Shown here in pieces: positions 1-7,235 of a DNA stretch of 11,177 bases (position 1 is its first letter; each line of letters starts with the position of its first letter). Made by a program: the position numbers and the translations under genes. The stretch is from Ophiocordyceps camponoti-saundersi (nom. inval.) (Eukaryota > Ascomycota > Sordariomycetes > Hypocreales > Ophiocordycipitaceae), in contig PDHQ01000666.1 of assembly GCA_003339415.1 (NCBI GenBank), positions 1,115-12,291 on the forward strand. Direction: 5' to 3'. The notes beneath the pieces were generated by a model. The model saw only the letters and a list, made by a program, of their open reading frames with translations. It did no database searches and had not been told where the DNA came from.

Positions 1-180
1 GTTTTTGTGTTTTTTTTATTAGAATTACGGGTCCTATAAAAGTTCGTTTTTATACGTAGAAGAAGTGTTATTTTTTCCTTCCCTAATAATAACGACTAAG
101 GTAGCCGTAAGCTATCTTAACTTATAATAATATATTTTATTATTTATAACTATAGTCTATTTTTAGCTATATTCCTTTAT
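1..180. other. Left edge: tail of a preceding repeat unit
   Basis: No gene is seen. AATAACGACTAAGGTAGCCG followed by TAAGCT (about 88-113) matches the tail motif of units 2 and 3, so the array very likely continues to the left of the window. The first 75 bases match nothing else here that I can see. Confidence 0.5.
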
Positions 181-392
181 TTTCCCTTCTTCTTAAGTTT
201 CCTATTTTTCCTATTATTATATCTTATCGTATTTTATCGTAATATATAAACGCCTTTATACCTAGAAAAAAAAAGGGATATAAACGCCTTTCTTCGTCTT
301 CGTTTCGTTAGCGTCCCTTTACCGTTTTTATCACTACGTAGCCTATTATCTCTACCGACTTTCTACTTACTAGTTTAAGTATATTACTATAT

Positions 393-426
393 ATTCACGT
401 CCCTATTTCTCTAGATATAAAACCCC
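393..426 (+). promoter_or_regulatory. CACGTCC / TATAAACCCC promoter-like block, copy 1
   Basis: ATTCACGTCCC is followed about 15 bases later by GATATAAAACCCC, then by a CT-rich run. The same order and spacing recurs upstream of the other small frames. The CpA in CACGTCC survives here although nearly every other CpA nearby is gone. Confidence 0.35.
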
Positions 427-546
427 TTTATTCCCTTATATATATACTCTCTCTCTAATATACGTATATACGAAATTTACGGTTAAAATAGATCCTACTA
501 CCTCTTTATCTCTATATAAGTAATATAAGATAAATAAAGAAATAAA

Positions 547-888
547 ATACCTATATTAAATATATCCGATAATCTTAAAGAATATAAGAATACCTACCTT
601 ATCTAGGCCGCGAACTTACGTAATCTATTTACTTAAGTATTTTATACTATTATAATAGAAATCCGAGATATTTATCTCTAACTCCGGGCGGTTAATTAGC
701 GTATTAGTTATAAAATACCTCTACCTTACCTTATTAAATAATAATTAATATTAAATACTAATAATAAAATAATAGAGCTAAAAGACCGTCTTACGGTAGT
801 TAAGAACTACCCGCAGCCCCTAAATAGACCTAGGGCTATACCCTAATATATCTATACGGAGGAGGAGTTAGAGACTAAATAGATCTAA
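547..888 (+). pseudogene. Array small gene, copy 1, the most divergent paralogue, RIP-silenced
   Basis: This is a degenerate frame of 113 codons plus TAA. Its N-terminal half differs from the other copies and is about nine codons shorter. Its C-terminal half keeps their architecture in the same frame: T-N-N-K-I-I-E-L-K-D-R-L, then P-Q-P and an E-E-E-L tail. The shared end with a different front suggests an old paralogue rather than a recent duplicate. The upstream region has CACGTCC at 396-402 and ATATAAAACCCC near 414-425, as in the other units. A 23-base G run lies 30 bases downstream. The start at ATA 547 is a guess by analogy. Confidence 0.35.
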
Positions 889-918
889 GTCTCTTAACTT
901 AATCTAGGAGGATTAGGA

Positions 919-941
919 GGGGGGGGGGGGGGGGGGGGGGG
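919..941 (+). repeat. Poly-G run, 23 bases
   Basis: An unbroken run of 23 G follows GGATTAGGA. It sits at the place where units 2 and 3 have only GGATTAGGGG. Homopolymer length in an assembly may be inexact. Confidence 0.95.
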
Positions 942-956
942 TAGTTACGTCGCAGT

Positions 957-972
957 TCTCTATATATAGAGA
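957..972. repeat. 16-base perfect palindrome
   Basis: TCTCTATATATAGAGA is its own reverse complement. It lies just after the poly-G run at the end of unit 1. AT-rich RIP products make palindromes common, so no function is claimed. Confidence 0.6.
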
Positions 973-1129
973 GAAAGTATATCGATTTTCCGCAAACTAA
1001 TAATAATAATTAGAGGAAAAAAAGAAAAAAAAAAAAGCCGGCCGTAATAGCTTAATTCCCCTAAGCGTTGTAGTTATCTATACTAGCTCTAGCTTCTACC
1101 TTTACGAATAAAAAAGACATTAAAGGGAT

Positions 1130-1295
1130 ATTACCTATTTATTTCTTTATATTTCCTCTTCTCTCTCGACTTTGTTTTCCCGCGATATTATCCTTCCTAG
1201 TCGTTTCTAGCTTCTCCTTTCTCCTTTACTTTACTTTTCTCTATCCGCCTAATTCTTTCGGCTTTCTTAATATAACTAGCCTAGCCGGATATAAA
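1130..1295 (+). repeat. Module F, copy 1
   Basis: TATTTATTTCTTTATATTTC, CTATCCGCCTA, TTCTTTCGGCTT and AGCCGGATAT match 6527-6685 in order. A weaker relative lies at 3745-3840. The module is strongly pyrimidine-rich on the plus strand. Confidence 0.6.
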
Positions 1296-1329
1296 AAAAA
1301 AAGAAAAAAAAAAAATATAAAGCTTTTAA

Positions 1330-1640
1330 TTAAAAGCGCACGGTAAGGACCTTATAGAGATTATAGTAGCATAAGCCTTATCGACTAAATACGAAGGATA
1401 TAATTTACTAGTTTAAGCTAGTATATCCGAGTAGAGACGGCTTTAAAGCTACGATATAGTATTCTTTTCGTCTCTTTCCGCTCTATCGAAGGAAATATAA
1501 TATTTACTTTTCGAAGACTTACGATTCGGTAATTAGCTTTTAGCCTACGATATTCTCTTAATAAGGTATAGTTCTTCTCTATTATTCTCTTAAAAGATAA
1601 ATAAAGAAGATACCGATAGCGTATTACCCGGCTATATTCC
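1330..1640 (+). repeat. Inter-unit module E, copy 1 of 2
   Basis: Landmarks shared with 3375-3695 are AAGGACCTTATA, AGCATAAGCCTTAT against AGCGTAAGTCTTAT, CTAGTTTAAGCTAG, CGATTCGG, and GTTCTTCTCTATTA near the end. It lies directly upstream of unit 2. No frame is supported. Confidence 0.7.
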
Positions 1641-1783
1641 CCCTTTTCTCCCCGTTCGTATTTTTTATTTAGTCGTCTTTTTCTTCTTAGCGGCTTTAGA
1701 CGATACGTTATAGCGTATAGCGTCCTTCTTCTTCCTTTCTTCCCCGCCTTCTTACTTTCCTCTTCTTCCCTTTTCTTATTATT

Positions 1784-1843
1784 AAATCTTATTAGATCTT
1801 ATCGGATCTTATTATATCTTATCGGATCTTATTAGATCTTATC
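1784..1843 (+). repeat. 10-bp minisatellite, six units
   Basis: Six tandem 10-base units of the type (A/G)GATCTTAT(T/C) lie end to end. The same site in the other units has about three (4007-4036), fewer and irregular (6852-6880), and about two degenerate units (218-240), so the copy number varies between repeat units. Confidence 0.85.
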
Positions 1844-1940
1844 TTTCTTATTATAATATATAGACGCTTTTTATAGTTATCTTTTATCGATACTAATCTT
1901 ATCTATTTCTTTATTAATATAGCGATTTATAGCCTTATAA

Positions 1941-1997
1941 TACCCCTATCTTTTAGAAAGGGGTAAACGAACGCCTTTTTTAGACGGTTCGTTTTAC
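1941..1997 (+). repeat. Two adjoining hairpins upstream of the promoter-like block, unit 2
   Basis: TACCCCT (1941-1947) pairs with AGGGGTA (1959-1965). Overlapping its end, GTAAACGAAC (1963-1972) pairs with GTTCGTTTTAC (1987-1997) with one bulge. The arms could form alternative structures. The loops contain GCC and GAC at fixed places. Unit 4 repeats both hairpins, and unit 3 keeps mainly the second. Confidence 0.55.
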
Positions 1998-2060
1998 TAG
2001 TATCTTTCTTCGTTTTCGTAATAACGCTGCTAATTTACTTATTTAAGTAATTTACGATAT

Positions 2061-2112
2061 ATTCACGTCCTAGTTTATATATATATAAACCCCCTTATCT
2101 CCCTTTCTCTTA
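2061..2112 (+). promoter_or_regulatory. CACGTCC / TATAAACCCC promoter-like block, copy 2
   Basis: ATTCACGTCCTAG is followed by an alternating TA run ending in TATAAACCCCC and then a CT-rich stretch. It lies about 120 bases before the ATA start of the small frame at 2213, a reasonable distance for a fungal promoter and 5' leader. Confidence 0.4.
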
Positions 2113-2212
2113 TATATACTTATAAGTTTAATTCTTAAGTTTAATTCTTAAGAGCTATCTTACGTCGCGACTATTATTTAATTATAAAGAATAAGAAAAT
2201 ATCGAGAACGAT

Positions 2213-2581
2213 ATAGCTTCTTAAATCCTTAACGCTTTAAGATAAATCGCGGAGAACTTTACCGCTAGAAGCGGAGCTTATAGTAACCCTCTTGCTAATA
2301 TCGCCTCCTATATACGATAGCTTATATAGGTACTTATTAATTTCGCTACGGAAATCCGATCCTTTATAAATTAGCTTCGCTTCTTCGATAAGCGCCTTAG
2401 TTATATAATATCCTAACCTAACCTTATCGAATAACTATTAATACTAACTAGTAATAATAAAATAATAAGGCTTAAGGATAATCTTATAGTAGCTAACGGT
2501 CTGCCGCCCTGCGAACGAGGACGCACGGACACGTCTATATACGATATTAACGAGGAGGAGCTAGATAAAGGGGAGATCTAA
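2213..2581 (+). pseudogene. Array small gene, copy 2, RIP-silenced
   Basis: This frame runs from an ATA, taken as a mutated ATG, to TAA: 122 codons. It reads A-S-stop-I-L-N-A-L-R-stop-I-A-E-N-F-T-A-R with all stops explicable as CAA or CAG. Next come a likely helical stretch with N-I-A-S-Y-I, the conserved I-V-A-N-G-L-P-P block, and an acidic end E-E-E-L-D-K-G-E-I. No signal peptide, membrane helix or catalytic motif is visible. The block upstream holds CACGTCC at 2064-2070, a TATA-like AT run ending in TATAAACCCCC near 2083, and a pyrimidine-rich run. This copy keeps more TpGpC and GpCpA (CTGCCGCCCTGCG, GACGCACGG) than its relatives. The function is unknown. Stops are nearly as frequent in one other frame, so the frame rests on the substitution pattern between copies. 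Confidence 0.45.
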
Positions 2582-2870
2582 ATCTTATAATTACTAGGGG
2601 AATAGGTAGGTTTAAGTATAATAGCTTAATTATAGAGGATTAGGGGATATAGAGGTCTAAGTCTTTTTGCTTTCGGGGCGAGGAGGAGGGTAAGCTAGAT
2701 AGTAATCCTCTATATAGAAAAGGATAAGATATTAGTTTACTTTATAATTATAGCGGTAATAAAGAATAATAATTACGAATAATTCGATAAATCTCTCGGC
2801 ACCTTAGAACGGATACTCTATTCGGTAATTTATTATAGTAAAATATAAATAGTCTTAAGGAATAATAACT

Positions 2871-2919
2871 AAGGTAGCCGTAAGCTTTTTAAAATATAAA
2901 GGTAGTTGCCGTAAGCGTA
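2871..2919 (+). repeat. AAGGTAG-GCCGTAAGC doublet, unit 2
   Basis: AAGGTAGCCGTAAGCT is followed 13 bases later by AAGGTAGTTGCCGTAAGCG, a short spaced direct repeat. It recurs in mutated form at about 5083-5131 (AAGGTAGCTATAAGCT, AAGGTAGTCGCTATAAGCG), and a single copy is at 98-113. Its role is unknown. Confidence 0.6.
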
Positions 2920-2959
2920 TCCTTATATAGCTAGTTAAGCTACCTATTTACGTAGCCCT

Positions 2960-3270
2960 TATTCTTTTCCTTCCTTTTAGAATTACTACGAATTACGAGG
3001 ATTACCTTATATTACTTAGTATTACTTATTTTTTTCCTTTACTTTTTCGATTCGCTATAAGTATCTTTTTCCTATATTATAGTTACTTTCCTAGGTATAA
3101 TCGAACGAGAAGAGCTATTTTTTTCTTCTTATAGCTTTTTTACTCCGCGATAATTAGTTTTACCTCTCTCCTGCCCTTGCTACTACTCTCTCTTACGCGC
3201 CTTTCTTTATAAGAGCACCTCCTTATTTAATATATCCGTTAAAGGTAAATAATAAAGACGCCGAAGTTAT
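2960..3270 (+). repeat. Inter-unit module D, copy 1 of 3
   Basis: It begins CCTTCCTTTTAGAATTACTA and CGAATTACGAGGATTACC and ends with AAAGACGCCGAAGTTATA and TTACTTAGC. Two further copies lie at 5190-5500 and 6200-6510. No reading frame is supported in it. Confidence 0.75.
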
Positions 3271-3374
3271 ATTACTTAGCTATCTTCTTTTTTTTTTTCT
3301 TTTACTTTTCGTAATTAGATATAGATACTTACGTAGAAGTATTAGTAACTCGTAGCGAAGGAAAAAAAAAAGGC

Positions 3375-3695
3375 ATTTAATAGGGGATACGCGGCAAGGA
3401 CCTTATAAAGACTACTATAGCGTAAGTCTTATCTAATAAAGGCGAAGAACGCGATCTACTAGCTTAAGCTAGGTAGGTTTAGGAGGAGATAGTCCTAAAG
3501 TTATAGTACGTTATTATCTTAGTCTCTTTTCCGCTCTTCTAAAGTAAATACTAGATTTAGTCGTTAAAGACCTGCGATTCGGCAGTTAATATCCGACCTA
3601 TAACGTTCTCTTAAGAAGGTATATTTCTTCTCTATTACTCTCCTTAATTACGAATAAGGAAGACGCCTAAAGCGTAGTCCCCGGTTATTTTCTTC
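3375..3695 (+). repeat. Inter-unit module E, copy 2 of 2
   Basis: It is homologous to 1330-1640 and lies directly upstream of unit 3. It contains a perfect 14-base palindrome CTAGCTTAAGCTAG (about 3459-3472), which is one base off in the other copy. The module is absent upstream of unit 4. Confidence 0.7.
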
Positions 3696-4006
3696 TCTTT
3701 CTGCTTATTCTTCTTTCTTTAACTAGCTATTTTCTTCTTATCGTGCCTATTCGTTTCTTTATGTTTTCTCTTCCCTCTTAACTTCGTCCCCCCCGTTATC
3801 TTATCCTTCCCGCTTATTTCTATCTTCTTCTTTCCCTTCGAACTTTAAAGAAGTACGCCTCTTCGTCTAAGATAACGCTTTTTCTTCTTAAGCATTTAAT
3901 TAGATATAGACTTAGCCGCTCTAGACGATAAATTATAGCGTATAGCGTCCTTTTTCTTCTTTTCTTCCTTACTTTCTTACTTTCCTCTTCTTCCCTTTTC
4001 TTATTA

Positions 4007-4036
4007 TTAGATCTTATCGGATCTTATCGGATCTTA
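4007..4036 (+). repeat. 10-bp minisatellite, three units
   Basis: AGATCTTATC followed by two GGATCTTATC units, in the same place in the repeat unit as the six-unit tract at 1784. Confidence 0.8.
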
Positions 4037-4157
4037 TCTTTCTTATCGTAGTATATAAACGCCTTTTATAATTATCCTTTATCGATACTAATCTTATCTA
4101 ATTCTCTATTAATATAGCGATTTATAGCCCTATAATATACTTATCCCTTAGAAAAAG

Positions 4158-4192
4158 GTAAACGAACGCCTCTCTTAGATAGTTCGTTTTAC
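4158..4192 (+). repeat. Hairpin, unit 3
   Basis: GTAAACGAAC (4158-4167) pairs with GTTCGTTTTAC (4182-4192). The first hairpin of the other units is weakened here to CCCTTAGAAAAAGG. Confidence 0.5.
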
Positions 4193-4253
4193 CGATATTT
4201 TTCTTCGTTTTTATAATAATACCGCTAATTTACTCGTTTAAGTAACTTATAAT

Positions 4254-4313
4254 ATATTCACGTCCTAGTTTATTTAGATATAAACCCCCCTCCTCGCCCC
4301 CTTTCTCTTATAT
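4254..4313 (+). promoter_or_regulatory. CACGTCC / TATAAACCCC promoter-like block, copy 3
   Basis: TATTCACGTCCTAG is followed by TAGATATAAACCCCCC and then CTCCTCGCCCCCTTTCTC. The layout is the same as in copies 1 and 2, and it sits upstream of the frame at 4425. Confidence 0.4.
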
Positions 4314-4424
4314 AAACTTGCAAGTTTAATTCTTAAGTTCTATTCTTAAGTTCTATTCTTAAAAGCTATCTTACGCCGCTACCGTTATTTAATTATAAAA
4401 AAATAAGAAAATATCGAGAATAAT

Positions 4425-4793
4425 ATATCTTCTTAAATCCTAAACGCTTTTAGATAGATTACGGATAACTTAGCCGCTAGGAACGAAGCCTATAATAACT
4501 TTCTTACTAATATCGCCGACTATATACGATAGCTTATATAAGCGCTTCTTAATATCGTTACGGAATTCCGATCCGCTACGAATTAGCGTTACTCCCTTAA
4601 TAAGCGCCTTAATCGTATAATATCCTAACTTAACTTTATCGAATAACTATTAATACTAACTAGTAATAATAAAATAATAAGGCTTAAGGATAATCTTATA
4701 GTAGCTAACGGTCTGCCGCCCCGTAAACAAGGACGTATAGATATATTTATATATAACTTTAATAAGGAGGAGCTAGATAAAGGGGAGATCTAA
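4425..4793 (+). pseudogene. Array small gene, copy 3, RIP-silenced
   Basis: This frame has 122 codons plus stop and aligns without gaps to the copies at 2213 and 7236. Compared with the 2213 copy, many early differences are at third codon positions and synonymous once stops are read as Gln (CTT/CTA, ATC/ATT, AGA/AGG, GCT/GCC, TAA/TAG). That favours this frame as the ancestral coding one. Other differences are transversions, so the copies had diverged before or independently of RIP. The conserved C-terminal part is N-N-K-I-I-R-L-K-D-N-L-I-V-A-N-G-L-P-P, followed by the E-E-E-L-D tail. I do not recognise the family. Similarity to the 2213 copy continues without gaps for about 290 bases past the TAA, so the TAA may be a mutated CAA and the frame may have been longer. 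Confidence 0.45.
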
Positions 4794-5189
4794 ATCTTAT
4801 AACTACTAGGGGAATAGGTAGGTCTAAGTATAATAGCTTAATTGTGGAGGATTAGGGGATATAGAGGTCTAAGTCTTTTTACTTTTAGGGCGAGGAGAAG
4901 GGTAAGCTAGATAGTAATCCTCTATATAGAAAAGAATAAGATATTAGTTTACTATATAATTACGGCGGTAATAAAGAATAATAATTACGAATAATTTAAT
5001 AAATCTTTCGGCACCTTAGAACAGATACTTTATTCGGTAATTTATTATAGTAAAGTATAAATAGTTTTAAGGAATAATAATTAAGGTAGCTATAAGCTTT
5101 TTAAAATATAAAGGTAGTCGCTATAAGCGTATCCTTATATAGCTAGTTAGGCTACCTAGCTATATAGCCTTTATTCTTTTCCTTCCTTT

Positions 5190-5500
5190 TAGAATTACTA
5201 CGAATTATAAAGATTACCTTATATTACTTAGAATTCCTTATTATTTTCTCTTTACTTTCGATACGTATTAAGTATCTTTTCCCCTATTTAAACTCTTTTC
5301 CTTAACGTGATCGAAAGAGAAGAGCCTCTCTTCTTTTACTTAAGGTCTTTTTACTACGTAATGCTTCGTTTTACTTCTATTCTGCCCTCGCCGCCACTCT
5401 CCTTAACGTACCTTTTTTCACGGCAGCCCCTGCTTCTTCGACACGTCTATAAAGAATTAATAAAGAAGACGCCGAAGTTATAGTTCCCGGCTATCTTTTC
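5190..5500 (+). repeat. Inter-unit module D, copy 2 of 3
   Basis: It shares ATTACTACGAATTA, GATTACCTTATATTACTTAG and AAGACGCCGAAGTTATA with the copies at 2960 and 6200. This copy keeps several CpA and TpG (CTGCCCTCGCCGCCAC, TTCACGGCAGCCCCTGC) that are mutated in its relatives, so it gives a partial view of the state before RIP. Confidence 0.75.
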
Positions 5501-5639
5501 TTCTTCTGCCGTTCGTTTTCTTTACCTAGCCGTTTTCTTCTTTTCCCCTTTTCCCTCTTAACTTTATCTTCCCTATAACGACCTTCTTTTTCCTAATTAC
5601 GATAATATCTAATTCTGCCTACGCCTGCCGCTATTACCT

Positions 5640-5870
5640 TTATCTACGACTACCTAACGCTGCGATAACGCTGCCGGCGATAACGACTACTTGCAAGCCT
5701 AACTACTAACGCCGCTGCCCTTATAGGCCTTTTACCTTTTCTGCCTTAAGATAGCCTTCTTCTTCTTTAATCTTTCTCTAGCTTTAAGCGTATGCTTAGC
5801 CTGCCGGTTTTCCTTCTTCTCCTACGTCTTATATGCCTTATATAGCCTTTATCTATCTTTTCAGCTTTAT
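5640..5870 (-). pseudogene. Possible minus-strand coding relic, basic and lysine-rich
   Basis: Read on the minus strand, one frame gives a run rich in Lys, Arg and Gln (K-A-R-E-K-L-K-K-K-K-A-I-L-R-Q-K-R) followed by Y-K-G-S-G-V and a small-residue stretch, with a few TAG or TAA stops. Basic, coiled C-termini of this general kind occur in fungal pogo/Fot1-like transposases. No catalytic DDE residues or inverted repeats are visible, and the plus strand is simply pyrimidine-rich, which alone would give Lys and Arg codons on the other strand. I treat this as a weak possibility. Confidence 0.15.
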
Positions 5871-6055
5871 TAATAGCTAAGGATAGCACGATGCTAGTTT
5901 TCTACTACCCGCGAGGGTTTTCTGCCGGTTAAATTATACCTTAATAAGGCTTTTAAAAATAGAGGGTTAATGCCCCTTTATCTACGTTATTAGTAATAAA
6001 CTTAGTAGGTAGGTATAAAAAGCACGCTAAGCTTAGCTAGGGCTATAAGTTAGCA

Positions 6056-6058
<3 letters not shown>

Positions 6059-6088
<30 letters not shown>
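6059..6088 (+). repeat. Poly-C run, 30 bases
   Basis: An unbroken run of 30 C lies between TTAGCATAA and TTTCC, in the insert unique to the interval between units 3 and 4. It would be poly-G on the other strand. Confidence 0.95.
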
Positions 6089-6199
6089 TTTCCTATACGG
6101 ATTATTATCCTTAGGTTAAATTAAGCTTAACTATTTTACTATTTTAATATACTATCCTTTCTTTCTATTACCTAGCTATATAATATTTTTTCTTTTTTT

Positions 6200-6510
6200 A
6201 CTATTATAAATTACTACGAATTATACGGATTACCTTATATTACTTAGAATTACTTATATTTTCTATTTCTATATCGAGGCGCTATTATTATCTTTTCCTA
6301 TATTAAAATTATTTTCCTAGGTATTATTAAAAGAGAAAAGCCGCTTCTCTTTTACTTACGGTTTTTTTACGACGTAATAATTCGTTTTACCTCTTTTCGG
6401 CTCTTACTAATATACTCCCTAACGCACTTTTCTTTATAATAGCCCTACTCCTTCGATATATTCGTTAAAGATAAATAAAAAAGACGCCGAAATTATACTA
6501 CTCGGCCGTC
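6200..6510 (+). repeat. Inter-unit module D, copy 3 of 3
   Basis: This is a direct duplicate of 5190-5500 about 1 kb downstream, so the interval between units 3 and 4 holds the module twice. Shared landmarks are ATTACTACGAATTATACGG, TTACTTAGAATTAC and AAGACGCCGAAATTATAC. Confidence 0.75.
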
Positions 6511-6526
6511 TTCTTCTTTTCTGCCC

Positions 6527-6685
6527 GTTTATTTCTTTATACTTCCTCTTCCCTCTTAACCTCGTCTTCCCTAAGATCTTATCCTTCCTATTTATTTCTA
6601 TCTTCTTCTCTCCCTTTACTTTTACTTTTTCTATCCGCCTATTCCTTTCGGCTTCCTCGGATTAACCTATCCGGCCGGATATCTT
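6527..6685 (+). repeat. Module F, copy 2
   Basis: It matches 1130-1295 through GTTTATTTCTTTATACTTCC, CTATCCGCCTATTC, TTTCGGCTTCC and GGCCGGATAT. It sits between module D and unit 4. Confidence 0.6.
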
Positions 6686-6973
6686 CGGACTTATAAGGAG
6701 TCCGCCTTTCCGTCTAAAATAACGCTCCTTCCTTTTTAAGTATTTAATTAATTATAGAGATAGCGGCTATAAAGTATAGGTAATAGCGTATAGCGTCCTT
6801 CTTCTTCTTTTCTTTCCCTACCCTTTACTTCTCTTTTTCCTTTTCTAATTATTAAATCTTATAGTATCTTATCTTATCTTATCGTAAAATATAAACGCCT
6901 TTTATAGTTATCTTTAATCGATACTAATCTTATCGTTTTCTTTATTTAGATTTATAGCCCTATAAGGCTATAA

Positions 6974-7030
6974 TACCCCTATCTTTTAGAAAGGGGTAAA
7001 CGGACGCCTCTCTTAGACGGTTTATTTTAC
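6974..7030 (+). repeat. Two adjoining hairpins, unit 4
   Basis: TACCCCT (6974-6980) pairs with AGGGGTA (6992-6998). GTAAACGGAC (6996-7005) faces GGTTTATTTTAC (7019-7030), with mismatches that look like RIP changes. Confidence 0.5.
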
Positions 7031-7090
7031 CGGTATTTTTCTTCGTTTTTATAATAACGCCGCTAATTTACTTATTTAAGCGACTTACGA

Positions 7091-7148
7091 TATATTTATA
7101 TCTTAGTTTATTTAGATATAAACCCCCCTCCTCGCCCCCTTTCTCTTA
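7091..7148 (+). promoter_or_regulatory. Promoter-like block, copy 4, with the CACGTCC site mutated
   Basis: TAGATATAAACCCCCCTCC and the CT-rich run match copy 3 closely. The upstream CACGTCC is replaced by TATATCTT, as expected of C-to-T change. This is the only copy in which that site is lost. Confidence 0.35.
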
Positions 7149-7235
7149 TATAAACTTATAAGTTTAATTCTTAAGAGCTATCTTACGCCGCTACCGTTAT
7201 TTAATTATAAAAAATAAGAAAATATTAAGAACGAT

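Larger units (their letters stand above)
180..950 (+). repeat. Subtelomeric repeat unit, copy 1, divergent
   Basis: A CT-rich tract (180-215), a two-unit ATCTTATCGTATTTTATCGT minisatellite remnant (about 218-240), TATAAACGCC, the promoter-like block and the small frame (547-888) occur in the same order as in the other units, with weaker similarity. It ends at the poly-G run. The left flank also carries AAGGTAGCCGTAAGCT at 98-113, the tail motif of a preceding unit. Confidence 0.65.
1720..3260 (+). repeat. Subtelomeric repeat unit, copy 2
   Basis: The order is: TAGCGTATAGCGTCC motif (1711-1725), CT-rich tract, 10-bp minisatellite (1784-1843), two hairpins (1941-1997), promoter-like block, small frame (2213-2581), G4 site (2643-2646), AAGGTAG doublet (2871-2919), and a module from 2960 ending near AAAGACGCCGAAGTTATA (3255). 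The minisatellite-to-minisatellite distance to the next unit is about 2.2 kb. Confidence 0.85.
3945..5510 (+). repeat. Subtelomeric repeat unit, copy 3
   Basis: It has the same order as the unit at 1720: minisatellite (4007-4036), hairpin (4158-4192), promoter-like block, small frame (4425-4793), G4 site (4855-4858), AAGGTAG doublet from 5083, and the module ending with AAGACGCCGAAGTTATAG near 5465. From the small frame through the doublet, the spacing is identical to the base in the two units. Confidence 0.85.
5590..6190. other. Less RIP-mutated insert between units 3 and 4
   Basis: This stretch is flanked by direct copies of module D and has no counterpart between the other units. It keeps many more TpG and CpA than its surroundings, mostly as TGC and GCA (GCCTGCCGC, ACGCTGCGATAACGCTGCCG, ACTTGCAAGCC, GGATAGCACGATGCTAG). 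It includes the 30-base C run. It may have arrived later than the array, or lacked partners for RIP. Confidence 0.6.

Noticed and set aside
1784..1843. The minisatellite as a CRISPR-like array
   Set aside because: The units are 10 bases and directly adjoining with no spacers, and the sequence is from a fungal chromosome end.
2579..2870. Continuation of the small frame past TAA to a longer protein
   Set aside because: Units 2 and 3 align without gaps here, but the frame has several more stops and unit 4 loses the similarity in G runs. Recent duplication alone can explain the alignment. It is mentioned in the copy 3 entry only as a possibility.
3459..3472. Perfect palindrome CTAGCTTAAGCTAG as a protein-binding site
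   Set aside because: The other copy of the module is imperfect, and CTAG/TTAA-rich palindromes are very frequent products of RIP in this window.
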